Assembly: GCF_014898815.1 (NCBI RefSeq)
Contig: NW_026515445.1
Coordinates: 372,001 to 436,000 of the forward strand
Direction of reading: 5' to 3'
DNA length: 64,000 bases
Origin: Panonychus citri
Lineage: Eukaryota > Arthropoda > Arachnida > Trombidiformes > Tetranychidae
Shown one piece after another: positions 15,375-26,951 of this stretch (positions are counted from its first letter, which is position 1; each line of letters begins with the position of its first letter). Made by a program: the position numbers and the translations under genes. The notes below the pieces were generated by a model. It was not told where the DNA came from, ran no database searches, and saw nothing but the letters and a program-made list of their open reading frames with translations.

Positions 15375-16915
15375 CAGAAAGAGTTGAGTGAACTATCATT
15401 TGCATATATTTCAATGTCAATCAACCTGTTGACATGAAATCAATTTTGTTATTGATTAATAGGGATAATTATTAGTCTATTAATTAAATTTTTCTTCCAA
15501 TGAGGCAAAAAAAAGAAAATAATTTATGGTGATATTTTGATATTTTCAAGTTGAGAAAAAGGTTAGAAGGAGAAAAGAGAGAGAGAAAGAGAGGGGAAAG
15601 GGGAAAAAGAGAAAGAGAAAACAAAAAATTCTTTTTTCCAACTAACCTTGGCAGCGATTCTTTCCGGTGGAATATCAAGAACACCAACTTCGGATGCCAT
15701 CACTACGAATCCATCGTTTGTCACATAGTATCTTGAAGGTCGAAGTCCATTACGATCCAAAATCGCTCCGATGTAACGTCCATCAGTAAAGGTTAACAAA
15801 GCTGGACCATCCCAAGGTTCTAGGGTACAACCTGACCATCGGTAGAAGGTTTTTTTGTCCATGTTCATGAGATCATCATTTTGCCAGGCTTCGGGTACCA
15901 TTGTCATGATCGCTTCCGGTAAACTACGATTACCAGCCATCACCATGAATTGCAGAACATTATCAAAGGAACCAGAATCGGAAACACCAGGTTCAACCAC
16001 AGGATACAATTTGTTTAAATCTTTACCATATTGGGTACTTTTCATTACACCTTCACGGGCTCTCATTGCGTTGACATTTCCTCTGAGTGTATTGATCTCA
16101 CCATTATGAGCCAATAACCTTAAGGGATGAGCGCGAGCCCAATTTGGGTAAGTATTTGTTGAGAAACGAGCATGAACCAGGCAAAGGTAAGATTTAAATT
16201 GTGGATCTGAAAGATCTTTATAATAATCCCATAATTGGGGTGGAGTAAATTGTCCCTTATAGACAATTGTGCGACGAGAAAGTGAACAAATGTAAAAATC
16301 CAAACCTTCTTCTAAAAGAACACGACCAGACCATTTAAGTAGAAGGTAAACCCGACGATCAGTGGCCTCATCATCATCACCTGAATCATTTCGAGTCGAG
16401 ATAAGGAATACCTGTTTAACGAGGGGCTCGGATGCTTTAGCTACTTCACCCAAGCAGCTATTATTTTTTGGCACATCTCTCCAGCAGATAACCTTAAATC
16501 CAAGGCTTTCAGCCAATTCGTTGAATCGTTTTTCACTTTGAGGAGACGATGAAACACCAATAAAGATGAGACCAGAATAATATTTACCAAAAGGTGGAAG
16601 TTCAATACCATGAGTTTCTTTGAGAACACGAGAATAAAGCTCATGAGGAATTGATGCTAAACATCCAGCACCATCACCGGTAAGATTATCGCATGAACAA
16701 GCACCTCGATGCTCCATACGTTTACTAATGGTTTGGGCATCGAGAAGAAGCTGATGAGAGGGTTGACCATTAATATTGACGATAAATCCAACACCACAAG
16801 CTTCCCGTTCATCATTAGGATCAAAGAGACTGTGATGATATTTTGATGAAGTACAAGACGTAGTAGAATCAGAGGAAAGAGTAAGAGGTGAAGACGAACA
16901 ATTATGCTGAACCAT
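8657..16915 (-). CDS. NADH-dependent glutamate synthase (NADH-GOGAT), single-chain
   Basis: Four exons on the minus strand: 16915-15647, 14243-10756, 10548-10426 and 10091-8657 (6,315 nt, about 2,104 aa), all with GT-AG junctions and a continuous frame. The enzyme converts glutamine and 2-oxoglutarate to two glutamates with NADH. The N-terminal glutaminase domain begins at Cys40 (EREACGVGF); the 39 residues before it are probably a removed propeptide. A central and FMN-binding region follows, with the 3Fe-4S motif C-x5-C-x4-C (GCTMMRKCHLNTCPVG, about residues 1170-1183). The C-terminal beta-type domain has Cys clusters for 4Fe-4S centres (CMECGVPFCQ, CPAPCEGAC), a dinucleotide motif GSGPAGLSCA and a second one VVGGGDTGCDC. 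Insects and other arthropods have this fused enzyme and vertebrates lack it. Exon 3 (123 bp) was placed by frame and by the conserved GFMKYKR...GYYRET segment. No break or missing catalytic residue was seen. Confidence 0.95.
14244..15646. other. Intron 1 of the glutamate synthase gene
   Basis: This 1.4-kb intron has a GTTAGT donor read on the minus strand and an acceptor ending CATAG. It contains (GA)n microsatellites at about 14550-14577 and 15328-15375 and purine-rich tracts near 15560-15620. The reading frame of exon 1 runs on into the intron for 28 codons but loses family similarity at the donor. No internal gene was seen. Confidence 0.75.
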
Positions 16916-19064
16916 CTCTCTAGAAATTCGAGAAGATCAGTAAGTGAATACTGGTGAAAATAAAGAGAAGAGAGAGAGAGAAAGAAAAAAAAATATTTAT
17001 ATGAGAAAGAAGAGAGAGAAATTAGACAGATGAAAGAAAAAAGCGAAAGAGAAAAGAGAATAGAACAAAAAAAAGGAACCAAAAAGGAAACAGAGAAAAA
17101 AGGAGAAAGTAAATTTGAAGAGAAAACGAAAATGAAACTGAATCAATTATCCAAAGAGAAATAAAATTAACTTTAATCAACGAATTGTTTGAATACCCTT
17201 ATCCAAATTGGTTCAGTACTAATCAAATAGTTCGCAGTTAACAATTAAATCAAATGAAAATACAATTATAATAAAAGAGAGCACAAGTTGAAATGAACAG
17301 AGAGATTAACAGTTACTCTTTCTCTCTCTTTCCTCCCAAAGGCTTTACGATTGCGCGAACTTTTATTCGATAGTTTCGTTTATTTCCACTAGAGGGACGA
17401 TCGAAATTCGCAATTAAATCAACAATTAGTTCTAATCATTTGGAATTCAATTCCTTTTATCAGACAATCAACTTCACTGTTAGGACGAGAAGAGAAAAGT
17501 GAAAGTAATTAATCATTAATCTGATTAGCTAATTGTTTGTAATCAGATTTGAAGATAGATTGAAAAAGTGATTTAATCATTTGATTAGTTGATTAATTGA
17601 TTAGTTGATTAGTTGATTAACTTTATTGTTTTGTTTTTCCTTTTTCATGATTAGTATTGAAACATTTAGTCCTCGATGATTTATATTGATTCATGGTAAT
17701 GATAATCAAGAGAAATTTAAATTGTACTTTGTTTGATTAAGTTGATTGATTAAGTGAAAAACTATCAATTAATTGTTTTCATTAAGAAATCAAATTGGCA
17801 ATTAAGTGATTTATTTGGTTAAGAGTGTTTTTAATTGTTGATTATAATGTTAAAAATGAGATAACAATTATCGTAATCAACTGAATTAACTATTATCTAT
17901 GTTTGTATGTTTAATTTTATCAAAGTAATTAACAAATTGGTTATTAAATTTGCAAGAGAAAATCAAATTACATTAAGTAATTGTAAAAGAGATCAACAAT
18001 TAAAAGAGCAAATTTGATTAAATTATCACCAGGGGATCTTGATTATTAACAATTAAGTGAATTCAAACTGTTAAATTAATAAATTAATGTTCCAATGTAA
18101 TAATTGTCCAGAAATCAATGTGAGTCCAGAATCATCATGTGGTCATCAAACTGGACAGTTAATTGGAACCTGGTGATTTAGTTAATCATTTAGTGTGAAC
18201 AAACTAATCAACTATTAATCTGTAACAATATACAATGTAAATGATTAATTAACTGTACAAATTAAAAGTGACAAAGGTTTACCTGTAAGTTATTGATACT
18301 ATTTGTTAATAATTAAAAGGATCAGGTTGATAAGGGTGTTGGTTAATTGTAACAATTTGATTCTCTTACCTGAATCTTTTATGACAATCAGTGAATTAAT
18401 TGTTAAACAGTAACAATTGATTCTCATTAAATTGCTTCGATTATGTTATGTCATGTTTTTCCTTGGTAAATTGTGGATCTTCACATGCTCATCTTCAACT
18501 GATTTAATTACTCATTTCAATTGGTACATGAGGACACAAATCAATAATTGATTTTGATTAATTGTCATTAGAAAGTAAATTATCTTGTCAATGAAAACAA
18601 TTCAGATGATAACATGGTGATAAAGGTCCAATGATATCCACTTATTGATGAACACGAGCAATATGAATGGAAAGTTAATTGATTACTATTTAAATCATTT
18701 AGTGATTGTTGAACATCAATTCCAAGTAATTTGATTGTTGCAATTAAATTGTAATCACCATTTTGATTGTTTGTTACCAGTGAAAGTCCAGTGAACGGCT
18801 TTGTAATGATTCAGACCGATTTTGATTGTGATTATGATTTAACTTTCCGGAGAATAGTTTTCCAACTTGATTCCAACAATTAACTTGATCTCATTGTGAT
18901 TGTAATTTAAGAAGAAATCAGTTTAATTAGTTTTCTTTCTGATCAATTTTAAATTCATCATCGAAGATCCTGATTGTTGTTCAAAGGAAGATTTTTGAAA
19001 TTGAAAAGTGTTGGAAAAAGATTAATCAGATTTAGAATTGATTTAATTTGGGACTTTAATTACT
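16916..19064. other. Upstream region of glutamate synthase and intergenic DNA
   Basis: This is the 5' side of glutamate synthase and the 3' side of the chemoreceptor-like gene, both on the minus strand. The first 200 bases are purine-rich (AAAGAGA words) and probably 5' UTR or promoter. A TTTCTAG just before the glutamate synthase start could be the acceptor of a 5' UTR intron. The rest is AT-rich and I see no gene in it. Confidence 0.5.
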
Positions 19065-20309
19065 TCATGTTTTGAGTATAATAAACATCGGGATAATTGT
19101 GTTAATCAGAAGCGCCATTAGCGATTGATTAATTTGATTGGTTCCTTTGGTTGATTGTCTTTCCATTAATTGTTGTCTCCATCGAGACAACTCTTGTTTA
19201 AAAAGTATCTCCTCTAAATCGGTGATCCCATTGGATGATAATCGCGTTAATTGTGAATTAATTTGATGATTTTGAGTCGCAATTCGTTGTTCAAGGTTCA
19301 GGTAATTTGATTTCACTTTAATTGTCACCAAACACAAGATAATCATAAACACCGATGATAAACTAAATAGTGACCATCTACGAAGGAAAATAGTTAAATG
19401 AATAACTTGAGTGTGATTAGTTGATTGTCCATTTGAAGTAATTAAATATTCAATTAGACAACTAAATGATTCAAAAAGATGAGCCAATATCCAAACAAAT
19501 GGAAGCCAATCTAATGAGTCATCTAATTGTCGACGTAGTTTATCAATACGATTAACAATCAATCGTATACGAAATAGTCGCTCCTTTTTAATCTGATTGC
19601 TATCAAGAGAAATTAGTTTACCATTAACCAGATTAAATTGTAAATACTGAAGATGATTAGTAAGTGATGATGATGTTAAATAGCAAATGTAGATGATCCA
19701 GTTAATTGTTATAAGTTGAATTCCATGAACAATTAATCCATAATAAAGTATCGCAATTAAAACCAAGGTGAATTTAACCTCATAAGATAAATGGAAATAA
19801 TCAATTCTATTTGATGGGAAGAAGAAAAAATCAAAACAATTATCAATCGAATTGTAATTATCTGATTTATCTGCAAACCAGGAAGATCCATCGATGATTA
19901 AGATAATTGTAACAATTAACGAGAATATAAAATAAATATATTTAGATTGAAAGTTTGCATTGAAATTATGGTTAATCAACAGAGCATAAAGATTAATCCA
20001 ATATGATCGTTGACGACAGATTATAATTAACTGGACAATACAGATAATTGTCCGAATCAGTTCAATTGAATGATCAAATTCACTATCAATTGGTAAAATT
20101 AGCCGAAGAGAGAGAATGATTAAGTTAATTAGGAGAGAAATTAACAATCCAATGACAATGTAAGCGAAAATATCACAATTAACTGATTGATTGGTTGATT
20201 TTTGTTGTAAAGCATTTTGTTGGATTGTAATTAACCGGAATAGTAAACAAATTAACTGATTCTGATTCTTGTTTACCTTCATGTTGATTGTTTCAAGAGT
20301 TTCATTCAT
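19065..20309 (-). CDS. Seven-helix membrane protein, gustatory-receptor-like
   Basis: A single open frame of 414 aa. Hydrophobic segments at about residues 47-73, 84-108, 123-140, 180-208, 267-288, 312-330 and 396-412 give seven predicted membrane helices. There is a long polar loop between helices 4 and 5 (DKLRRQLDDSLDWLP) and another between helices 6 and 7. Length, helix spacing and the absence of a signal peptide fit the arthropod gustatory receptor superfamily, which is greatly expanded in spider mites. The usual C-terminal TYxxxxxQF motif is not recognisable (INTIIPMFIIL stands there), so the assignment rests on topology. The base composition is that of the host. An 86-codon hydrophobic frame just upstream (20323-20583, same strand, different frame) might be a leader exon or chance. 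Alternative: another divergent seven-helix protein. Confidence 0.5.
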   Translation of the reverse strand: MNETLETINMKVNKNQNQLICLLFRLITIQQNALQQKSTNQSVNCDIFAYIVIGLLISLLINLIILSLRLILPIDSEFDHSIELIRTIICIVQLIIICRQRSYWINLYALLINHNFNANFQSKYIYFIFSLIVTIILIIDGSSWFADKSDNYNSIDNCFDFFFFPSNRIDYFHLSYEVKFTLVLIAILYYGLIVHGIQLITINWIIYICYLTSSSLTNHLQYLQFNLVNGKLISLDSNQIKKERLFRIRLIVNRIDKLRRQLDDSLDWLPFVWILAHLFESFSCLIEYLITSNGQSTNHTQVIHLTIFLRRWSLFSLSSVFMIILCLVTIKVKSNYLNLEQRIATQNHQINSQLTRLSSNGITDLEEILFKQELSRWRQQLMERQSTKGTNQINQSLMALLINTIIPMFIILKT

Positions 20310-23300
20310 TCAGAAAACATGATCAAATCAGCGGAACAATTTGTTCAAAAGGGATGACACAAATTAATTGTTGACAAATTAGATTAACGAGAAGACAATA
20401 TTTTGCCTCGAAGGTCAATCTTCCGGAAGTACAAATTTCTTCAAGGACAAATGAGGAAGAGAACTGAGATAATTTAGAGACACAAATAGGAACCAAGGGG
20501 ATTAGAAGTGATAAATAGACTGAGAATTGAGATAATTCTGAATATAATCCGATAAAAGAACAAAAAAAACGAGACTTTTTCATATTCTTTCCATGGAGTT
20601 GATACTTTTTTCATTTTCTTCGCATCTCAATTGAATTGTAATGAGAATTGATTTTTATTGATCATTTTAATATCATTAATATATAATAATATATCTATTT
20701 TGTTTTCTTCTCATTAAATTAACTCCCAGTAATTTATTTTTAACGTGACACAAAGTAATTAGTAAATCGTTGTTCTTGTAACAACTAAATTTATCTCTGA
20801 TTCTGTAGAGACGTTTATTGAATTGTTATCAAGGGGAAAATGTATCAATATCGGTTAATTGATTTAGAGAAAATTAAATCACATTAACTCTGAACGATTA
20901 ACATTGAGATGCATCAATAACTCCCCTTAGTTTGATGATGATGATGATGATGATATTGTTTCTAAGATATTCTCGTAATTAGATGATATTGATAGAAGAC
21001 ATTGGAAAATAGTAAACAAAGAGTTGGAAATAGAGACTTGCAATTGAATAGAGATGAAAATCAATAAATTGTTGGAATACAATAAACCAATTGATACGAA
21101 ATATTTCCGAGAAAATATCGTTTACCTTTATTTCCGTTATTCTGGTCAGAGCAAGAGTTTTTCCAAGACTCAGACAGTTGAAAATTGAATCAGAATTTGT
21201 AGAAAAATAATCAATCTTTATCAGAATGCTACACAGTTGATTTGATTGATTGTTATGAGCTGAAGAAAATAGTAATTGTTGGTTGTCTCCTCGTTTTTAC
21301 AATCAGATTTAAGGCTCAGCACTCAAAGGATAATCTTTTCTGTAAACAAACTCGAAATCGATAATTGTCAAGGTTAAAATGTCATTTGGATGGAAATTAA
21401 TCTAATTAAATTGTTTTATAAAACGTTCGAAGTTCTATCGATTTTTATTGAATTTGAGCATTTCCAACGACTTTTTATAGATCATAATATGCGCTGAAAA
21501 TGAAATCGACAAGTTTTCCAATCATCGTCGAAATATTGACAAAAAACTTTTAACGATTTTCGACGGCAATTTTGGCCCAACGGGACATTTTAGAGAAGTA
21601 TTGATTGAAGGGTTCGTTCTAACAGAATCGTTATCTTATTTTAAGTTTAACGAAATTCGATTTCGGATAAAAGTTCTTTTCTCATGTTCTGTGTTAAAAT
21701 TGTCAAACAGTTCGTTATAACTGATAGATAACATCTCTGAATCTTTGACATTTACCTTTAGTTTTCTAGAAGTTAACAAAGACAAAAGATTGACTCAATA
21801 TTTATCAAGAATCAACGAATTATTAATAAATTCAATTCTAATATTCACTGACATTGTGAGTAAAATCATCCAACTGTCAATACAATTTCGAGAAAATGAA
21901 CTTTAGTCTTTCCTTTTCTCCACCAGATGGAAGCACAGATCGTTCTATTGATTTTCATGTTAATTGTTTGTGATCAGAAATTAATCCAAATGTTTCAATT
22001 AATTAACTTGGAATTGATTATGATAATATTTGATTAACGAGAGAAAAATTAACTTTCGACTTTTCAACTTACAACTTACTCTATTTAATCTTTCCAATTG
22101 TCTGAATCTCCTTCTTTCTGATTGTTTCTTTCACTTGTGTTTACCTTTACCCTTTGATTACAATGTTTATTTTCATCTCTTTGTTTTCTTTTGTTTCCTA
22201 ATTGTTTTAAAGGTAATTTGATTCTGTCAACAATTAAATGGAATCATTTTGATGAGAATAAGATGAAGCAAGTGAGTAATGTCATCGATAATTGTTCTCT
22301 TCCTTTTCCCTTTCCATCCATGACAATTAATGATTACATATTTTGTTGTTTCTTTACAATTTTCTTTAACCTTGACATTTATAGGATCATCAATGGAGGA
22401 TGAGAGCAAATAAATGAACCCAATTTAAACTCAATGTTTGTGATTAAATGATTGTCAGTCTGATGATTTTCCTGGTCAATCTCCTTGGAGTCTTCCCAAT
22501 GGTTAACTGGAACGTGAATACCTAATGGAGTTAATTGTTTCACCACAATTATGATGATCAACATGATGGATTCTTGATTAACCTGGAAACCGGAAATTAT
22601 CCTTGATCGTGTTAGATAAAGACGGAGAGTCAAAGATATGATCGTAATGATGGTAAAGACAATAAAGAAATTGTGGAAATAGGATTGATGATTAATGATT
22701 ATTATCCTCTAATTGTCATGGTAAAAATAACAAATGGAAACATTGATTGGAATCAAATAATCAACCAAAATGAAAAAGTTATTGATGTTTAATCATGTTA
22801 ACCAGAAACATCACCAATATTGGTTAATAATTTTAATTACCATCTCTAATCAATATCACTAACCATTCATATTGGAAGGATAAATTTAATGTGATAAGTT
22901 GATTACAATTCAAGTTATCATGATTAACATAACAATCATCTATTGATTATGAGTAACACCAGTTATCAACATCTAAGTGAAACTGTCAAAATCATAATCT
23001 CCAATCAATGAACATATTAGTCTCAAGGCGTTGGCTTATCAATAACGACAATTATCATCTTGATCAATTGTGAAAAAGGAGGAAAGGATTACAATCAAGT
23101 ATAGCCAATTAAATTACCATCATTGAGTTAATCACCATCTTGAAAATATCTGGAACAATTAACCTTGAAAGTGAATCATAATCAACGTCTTAATTGTTAA
23201 TCATATGTAAGAAGATAATGGAAACAAAAATGGTCGCAAAAGTGAATTAATAGTTGGAATTAACCTTGGCAGAATTGATTAATCACTTTTAACCAATTAA

Positions 23301-25393
23301 TTAATTTTGAATTGTTATAATAAGGGTAACATCTAAATTAACTATTCTTCTAATCAACACGTCGAGACAATCAACAATCAACAATCAACGAGAGGATCAC
23401 GTAGCAGTAAAAAAGGATTAAGGTGATTAAATTGGAAAAGTTGATCAACAATTTGAACAAAAAAAGAGTAAAAAATTTCATCGTTAACCATTTTGATCAA
23501 CATTTAATTTAATCGAGATGATCAATTCCATTGATTGAATTCAACACTACAAAAACTCATCTTTAAATTGTTGGTGATAATAAATGATCATCACAATCAA
23601 CATTTAATTCATCATCAGCAACAACAACAAACCTCCTCAGCAATTTAGGTTATGATATTTATTAACCATCATCATCTCAACCTTATTATTAAATCTTGAT
23701 TCTAGTTGTAATTTAGATTTTGATTGATTATACTAATCATATGTGATTAACAACTGATGATGATCACAATTAACTAACATTTTAACCCAACCCCAACTGG
23801 TTAATACCCATTGATCAAAAGCGTAGGTTATTTATTATCACAATTAAACCCATTATCGTCTCAATGATCAAGCTAAACAACATGATTAGTATTCATAATT
23901 AACACAGATTATTTAATCATATTAATCAAATACCTTGATTATTGTAATAAGATTCCCACACACAATTTAGAAAGTGAATTTAAAAAGTTAAACTAACAAT
24001 TAACATAATCAACATTGATTATTAGTTGACAACAATTTGATTATAATTCTGTTTCCATTTTTATGATTAATTTACATTCAATTTGCTCAATTTATTAACT
24101 ATTATGATTAGTTAATTGTTGATCCAACATTGGAATAATATAATTCTGGTTAATCAAATTGTCGTAAAATTTTATTTACCAAATTGATTGTCAATCAAAT
24201 GTCAAAATCAACAAATTGTTTCAAGGTTTCAATTGACAATTAAAAATAATAAACAAGAAACTAAATTAACTCTAAATAACTGTAATCAACTAAACAAACA
24301 ATCAAAGTTAATTGTTGGAAAGAGTGAAATTATGATTAACTTATTTTTCTTTACAATGATCTAATTGTAATCAGAATTAATTATCCCTCTAATTGTTGGC
24401 TCTTGGGTGGTTATGATTACATGATTACTTATTAATTAAATGGTTTTTAAATGATTAACTTAATCAGTTTGTCAGCTTTTTAAAATCCACCTACATGTTA
24501 ATTGTTGTTGATTCCAACATGATGATTAATTGATTTAATTGTTCACTTTTTTTGGTTAACATTGGCATTAATTGATTACAATCAGGAAGAATTAAGAATT
24601 TGTTTTCATTCAATGTTAACAATTAATCACTGATAAAGTTTCAATTTCCACTAATCATTAATCAGTCAATTGTTGTTCTCAACAATCAAGTTAATTTGCT
24701 TTCGGCTTGAATGGTTAAAATGATGAACAATTAAATTAATCGTTAATCAGGTAACCTTTTTAACTTGGAAATTTTTTATTCCTTTCACAATTAAACTGAT
24801 AATCAGTCAGCAATTATAATTAAATCACATAAATGGCTAAAAAATTGAGCAATTAACAATGAGAATCAACTTTCAATGCCAACAATTAAAATCTAGGTAA
24901 TGAATAATGATAGACAATTTGATTTATAATGACAATTTAAATTGTCCAATGTTCAATTTAACATTAATCATTAATCATCCAACCTAATTAACGATTGATT
25001 TAATTTTCAAGGTTTCATTTTGTTTTTGTTGATAATCAATTGATCAGTTAATTGTTATCTGTTTAATTTGATTAAATTTCCGTCTTCCGATGTTAATTAC
25101 AATTCTTAATCATCATCACCATTACCATAGTAATCAAATTGTTGTTATCCTTCAAAAGATGATTAACTTAATTGTTATTTAACTAAAGGAAATGATAATC
25201 AAAATATAAAGGACAACAATTTAACTAATGATTGTCTTAATCAACAATTATAATCCAAATGATTTAAATGTTTCAACCTTAACCTCAAATTATATTTGAT
25301 AATCACACAATCAACTAAATTGATTGATTAAAGTTAATTGAAATTAATCATATCAATCGATGATTAATCAAAAAAGGTAAGTCTAATTAAATT
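20310..25393. other. Intergenic AT-rich DNA
   Basis: About 5 kb with no supportable gene. A GAT trinucleotide tract lies at about 20936-20953. The part at 21400-21780 is richer in CG dinucleotides and has an open stretch of roughly 70 codons without a start, possibly a relic of a coding or mobile sequence that I cannot identify. From about 22650 onward the DNA is monotonous (AATTGT, TGATTA words) up to the gypsy insertion site. Confidence 0.5.
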
Positions 25394-25952
25394 TGTTAGA
25401 TAAAATAATGACCGATTATAATTTTAGCAACACTCGACAACTTAGTTGTCACAATCTGGTTACAATATTGGCAAAATCCAACATGGAGACAAAAAGGCAA
25501 AATAGGCTCTAGGCACGACTAAGTTGATTTTCTTGGGGATTAATAAATGGACTTTAATCACAGTCTCAAATACGAGTTTGGGTCAATTACAATTAGTCAC
25601 TAATTAATATAACAATAGTTCAAGACGAGACTTTAAGTGTTAATTGATTCACAATTAGATACAATGTGTGGGGTAGAAACTTAACCTTCTGAGAAGGACA
25701 ATCTTAATGAGAGGAAGAGAGACAATCCCAATGAGAGATTCACAAACAATAGATTGACACTAAACTTAGTTTAGGACCTTCAGTACTACTTAATTAAACA
25801 ATCAATTAGAAGGTATTTATACCATGAAAAAGGAAGAGGAAGTGAGAGGTCAAGAAGGTGAGGAAAAGGAAACAAGCAACTAAGTTGCAACAACATCAAC
25901 AGTGATTGTAACTAAGTTACAAGAAAAGGGGTTGTTACAAAATTACACAACA
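25394..25952 (-). repeat. 3' LTR of the gypsy element
   Basis: 559 bp, identical to 32482-33040 as read. In element orientation it starts TGTTGTG and ends CTAACA. Four perfect-core dyads lie in it: 25436-25450 (GACAACTTAGTTGTC), 25760-25774 (CTAAACTTAGTTTAG), 25876-25888 (GCAACTAAGTTGC) and 25906-25922 (TTGTAACTAAGTTACAA), plus a degenerate one near 25517. A TATAAATA box reads on the minus strand at 25814-25821. Confidence 0.95.
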
Positions 25953-25964
25953 TCCTCCCCTTCT
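25953..25964 (-). promoter_or_regulatory. Polypurine tract of the gypsy element
   Basis: On the minus strand AGAAGGGGAGGA directly abuts the TG of the 3' LTR, the standard site for plus-strand DNA priming. It lies only 4 bp past the stop codon of the third gene's last frame, so coding sequence extends almost to the LTR. Confidence 0.85.
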
Positions 25965-25968
25965 GAAA

Positions 25969-26430
25969 TTAGACTAATTCCTCTTGACGGCCAGTGATAT
26001 CGATGTTCAGAATTCGACCATCTTCAACAGGGCGATTGATTGGTAAGGCCACAAGTTCGGTCGGTTTGTAGCAAAGTTGGTGTTGCTTTAATTTCTTATC
26101 ATCTTTGATAACTGTGTGATCGAATCTCAAAATAGGTCCAACTTTGCATCCCAATCTTGTTTCAATTGCGTTTCTTAAGGTAGCACCAGTTTCATTCAAA
26201 TCGATTCCAGCGATTCTGATTTTTCTATCTCCATAAGTAACAGCGAACTTAGTTCTCGGGATTTTATGATCGACGGCACTTCGGATATTATTTGAATGAC
26301 ATGAAGCGATTGGTTTGATTTCCAATTTCTTGATCTTTTCTCGGAGAAAATTAATCTCTGATTTCAATGAACTAAGTTCATCACTTTGTTTTCGTCTTTT
26401 ACTATCTTCTAGTTCTCTGAACTTTAACAC
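25969..26430 (-). CDS. Gypsy third gene, segment C: coiled coil plus ubiquitin-like domain
   Basis: This frame is open for about 160 codons from near 26456 and is shown from a GTG at 26430; no ATG is needed if it is joined to segment B. The first about 40 residues are charged heptad-like sequence (LKSEINFLREKIKKLEIK), a likely coiled coil. The rest resembles a ubiquitin-like fold: a first strand pair (KFAVTYGDRKIRIAGI), a helix-like ETGATLRNAIETRLG, then DDKKLKQHQL followed by ELVALP, the arrangement in which ubiquitin has its helix, DDKTLSDY-like loop and last strand. It ends 4 bp before the polypurine tract. It lies one base back (-1) from segment B. The ubiquitin-like call is by pattern only and needs a profile search. 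Confidence 0.6.
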   Translation of the reverse strand: MLKFRELEDSKRRKQSDELSSLKSEINFLREKIKKLEIKPIASCHSNNIRSAVDHKIPRTKFAVTYGDRKIRIAGIDLNETGATLRNAIETRLGCKVGPILRFDHTVIKDDKKLKQHQLCYKPTELVALPINRPVEDGRILNIDITGRQEELV

Positions 26431-26432
26431 AA

Positions 26433-26951
26433 TCAGTTCGTTTGCCTTTGATCTGAGATCAACATATTACAGTGAAGACAAAATTCTGGATTCATTCTAC
26501 ATCGATTAACATGATGAGAATAATATCGAGCGGCTACTCTTTCTTGACAATCAGGGGCAAAATAGCAAAGGGTCAATAGATCTCCAAACGTTTTCCAATT
26601 CTTTCTTCCTCCTTCTTTCGGTAAAGGAATGAATCGAATATTGATTCGACTACATTTCAATGGACATGGAAAACGAGATCCATCAGATTCTTTGTAAGCT
26701 CGAAGACATGGATGAGAACACATGAGACAATTGCAATTAGAACAAATCATTGGTCGTTTAGCGAGATTACAACAAATACAACATTCATAATCTTTGATTG
26801 TCTCTTGATCAATGAAAGAATCTGAACTAAGTTCATTCGGTTTAGAGGTCGTTTCAACAGCATTGTTCGAAACCCATTCAGAGATTGTCGGTTGAGTTCG
26901 AGGATTCGGTGAACAGCAACATGTAAAATTTCCACTTCTCCATCTTGAGAA
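26433..26951 (-). CDS. Gypsy third gene, segment B: RING-like and TRAF-type zinc fingers
   Basis: Open for 172 codons between stops, with its first ATG at 26750 inside the finger, so translation must enter from segment A or by splicing. From about 26810 it shows a RING-like pattern: ECCICC for the first pair, then CSNCNCLMC, the CxHxxCxxC block with Asn in place of His, then CPLKC. Next comes a TRAF-type finger, C-x5-C (CYFAPDC), a His (RYYSHH), then NRC and CLHC. RING plus TRAF zinc finger is the N-terminal plan of TRAF-like E3 ubiquitin ligases. The frame runs on past the finger and ends at TGA where segment C is open one base back. No retroviral envelope feature (signal peptide, furin site, membrane anchor) is present. 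Confidence 0.65.
   Translation of the reverse strand, partial: FSRWRSGNFTCCCSPNPRTQPTISEWVSNNAVETTSKPNELSSDSFIDQETIKDYECCICCNLAKRPMICSNCNCLMCSHPCLRAYKESDGSRFPCPLKCSRINIRFIPLPKEGGRKNWKTFGDLLTLCYFAPDCQERVAARYYSHHVNRCRMNPEFCLHCNMLISDQRQTN

Noticed and set aside
15563..15646. Readthrough end of glutamate synthase exon 1 as coding
   Set aside because: The 28 codons after the GTTAGT donor are a Phe/Ser/Leu run from a purine tract, and the conserved protein continues in the next exon.
21470..21730. A CG-richer patch with about 70 open codons
   Set aside because: No start codon, no family resemblance and no splice context; at best a relic.
25517..25527. Fifth dyad in the gypsy LTR (GACTAAGTTGA)
   Set aside because: The first core base is G and the arms do not pair, so it was not counted among the perfect copies.
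26747..26951. Spliceosomal intron joining segments A and B of the third gene
   Set aside because: No GTAAGT-like donor and no pyrimidine-rich acceptor was found in the overlap; it is kept only as a possibility.
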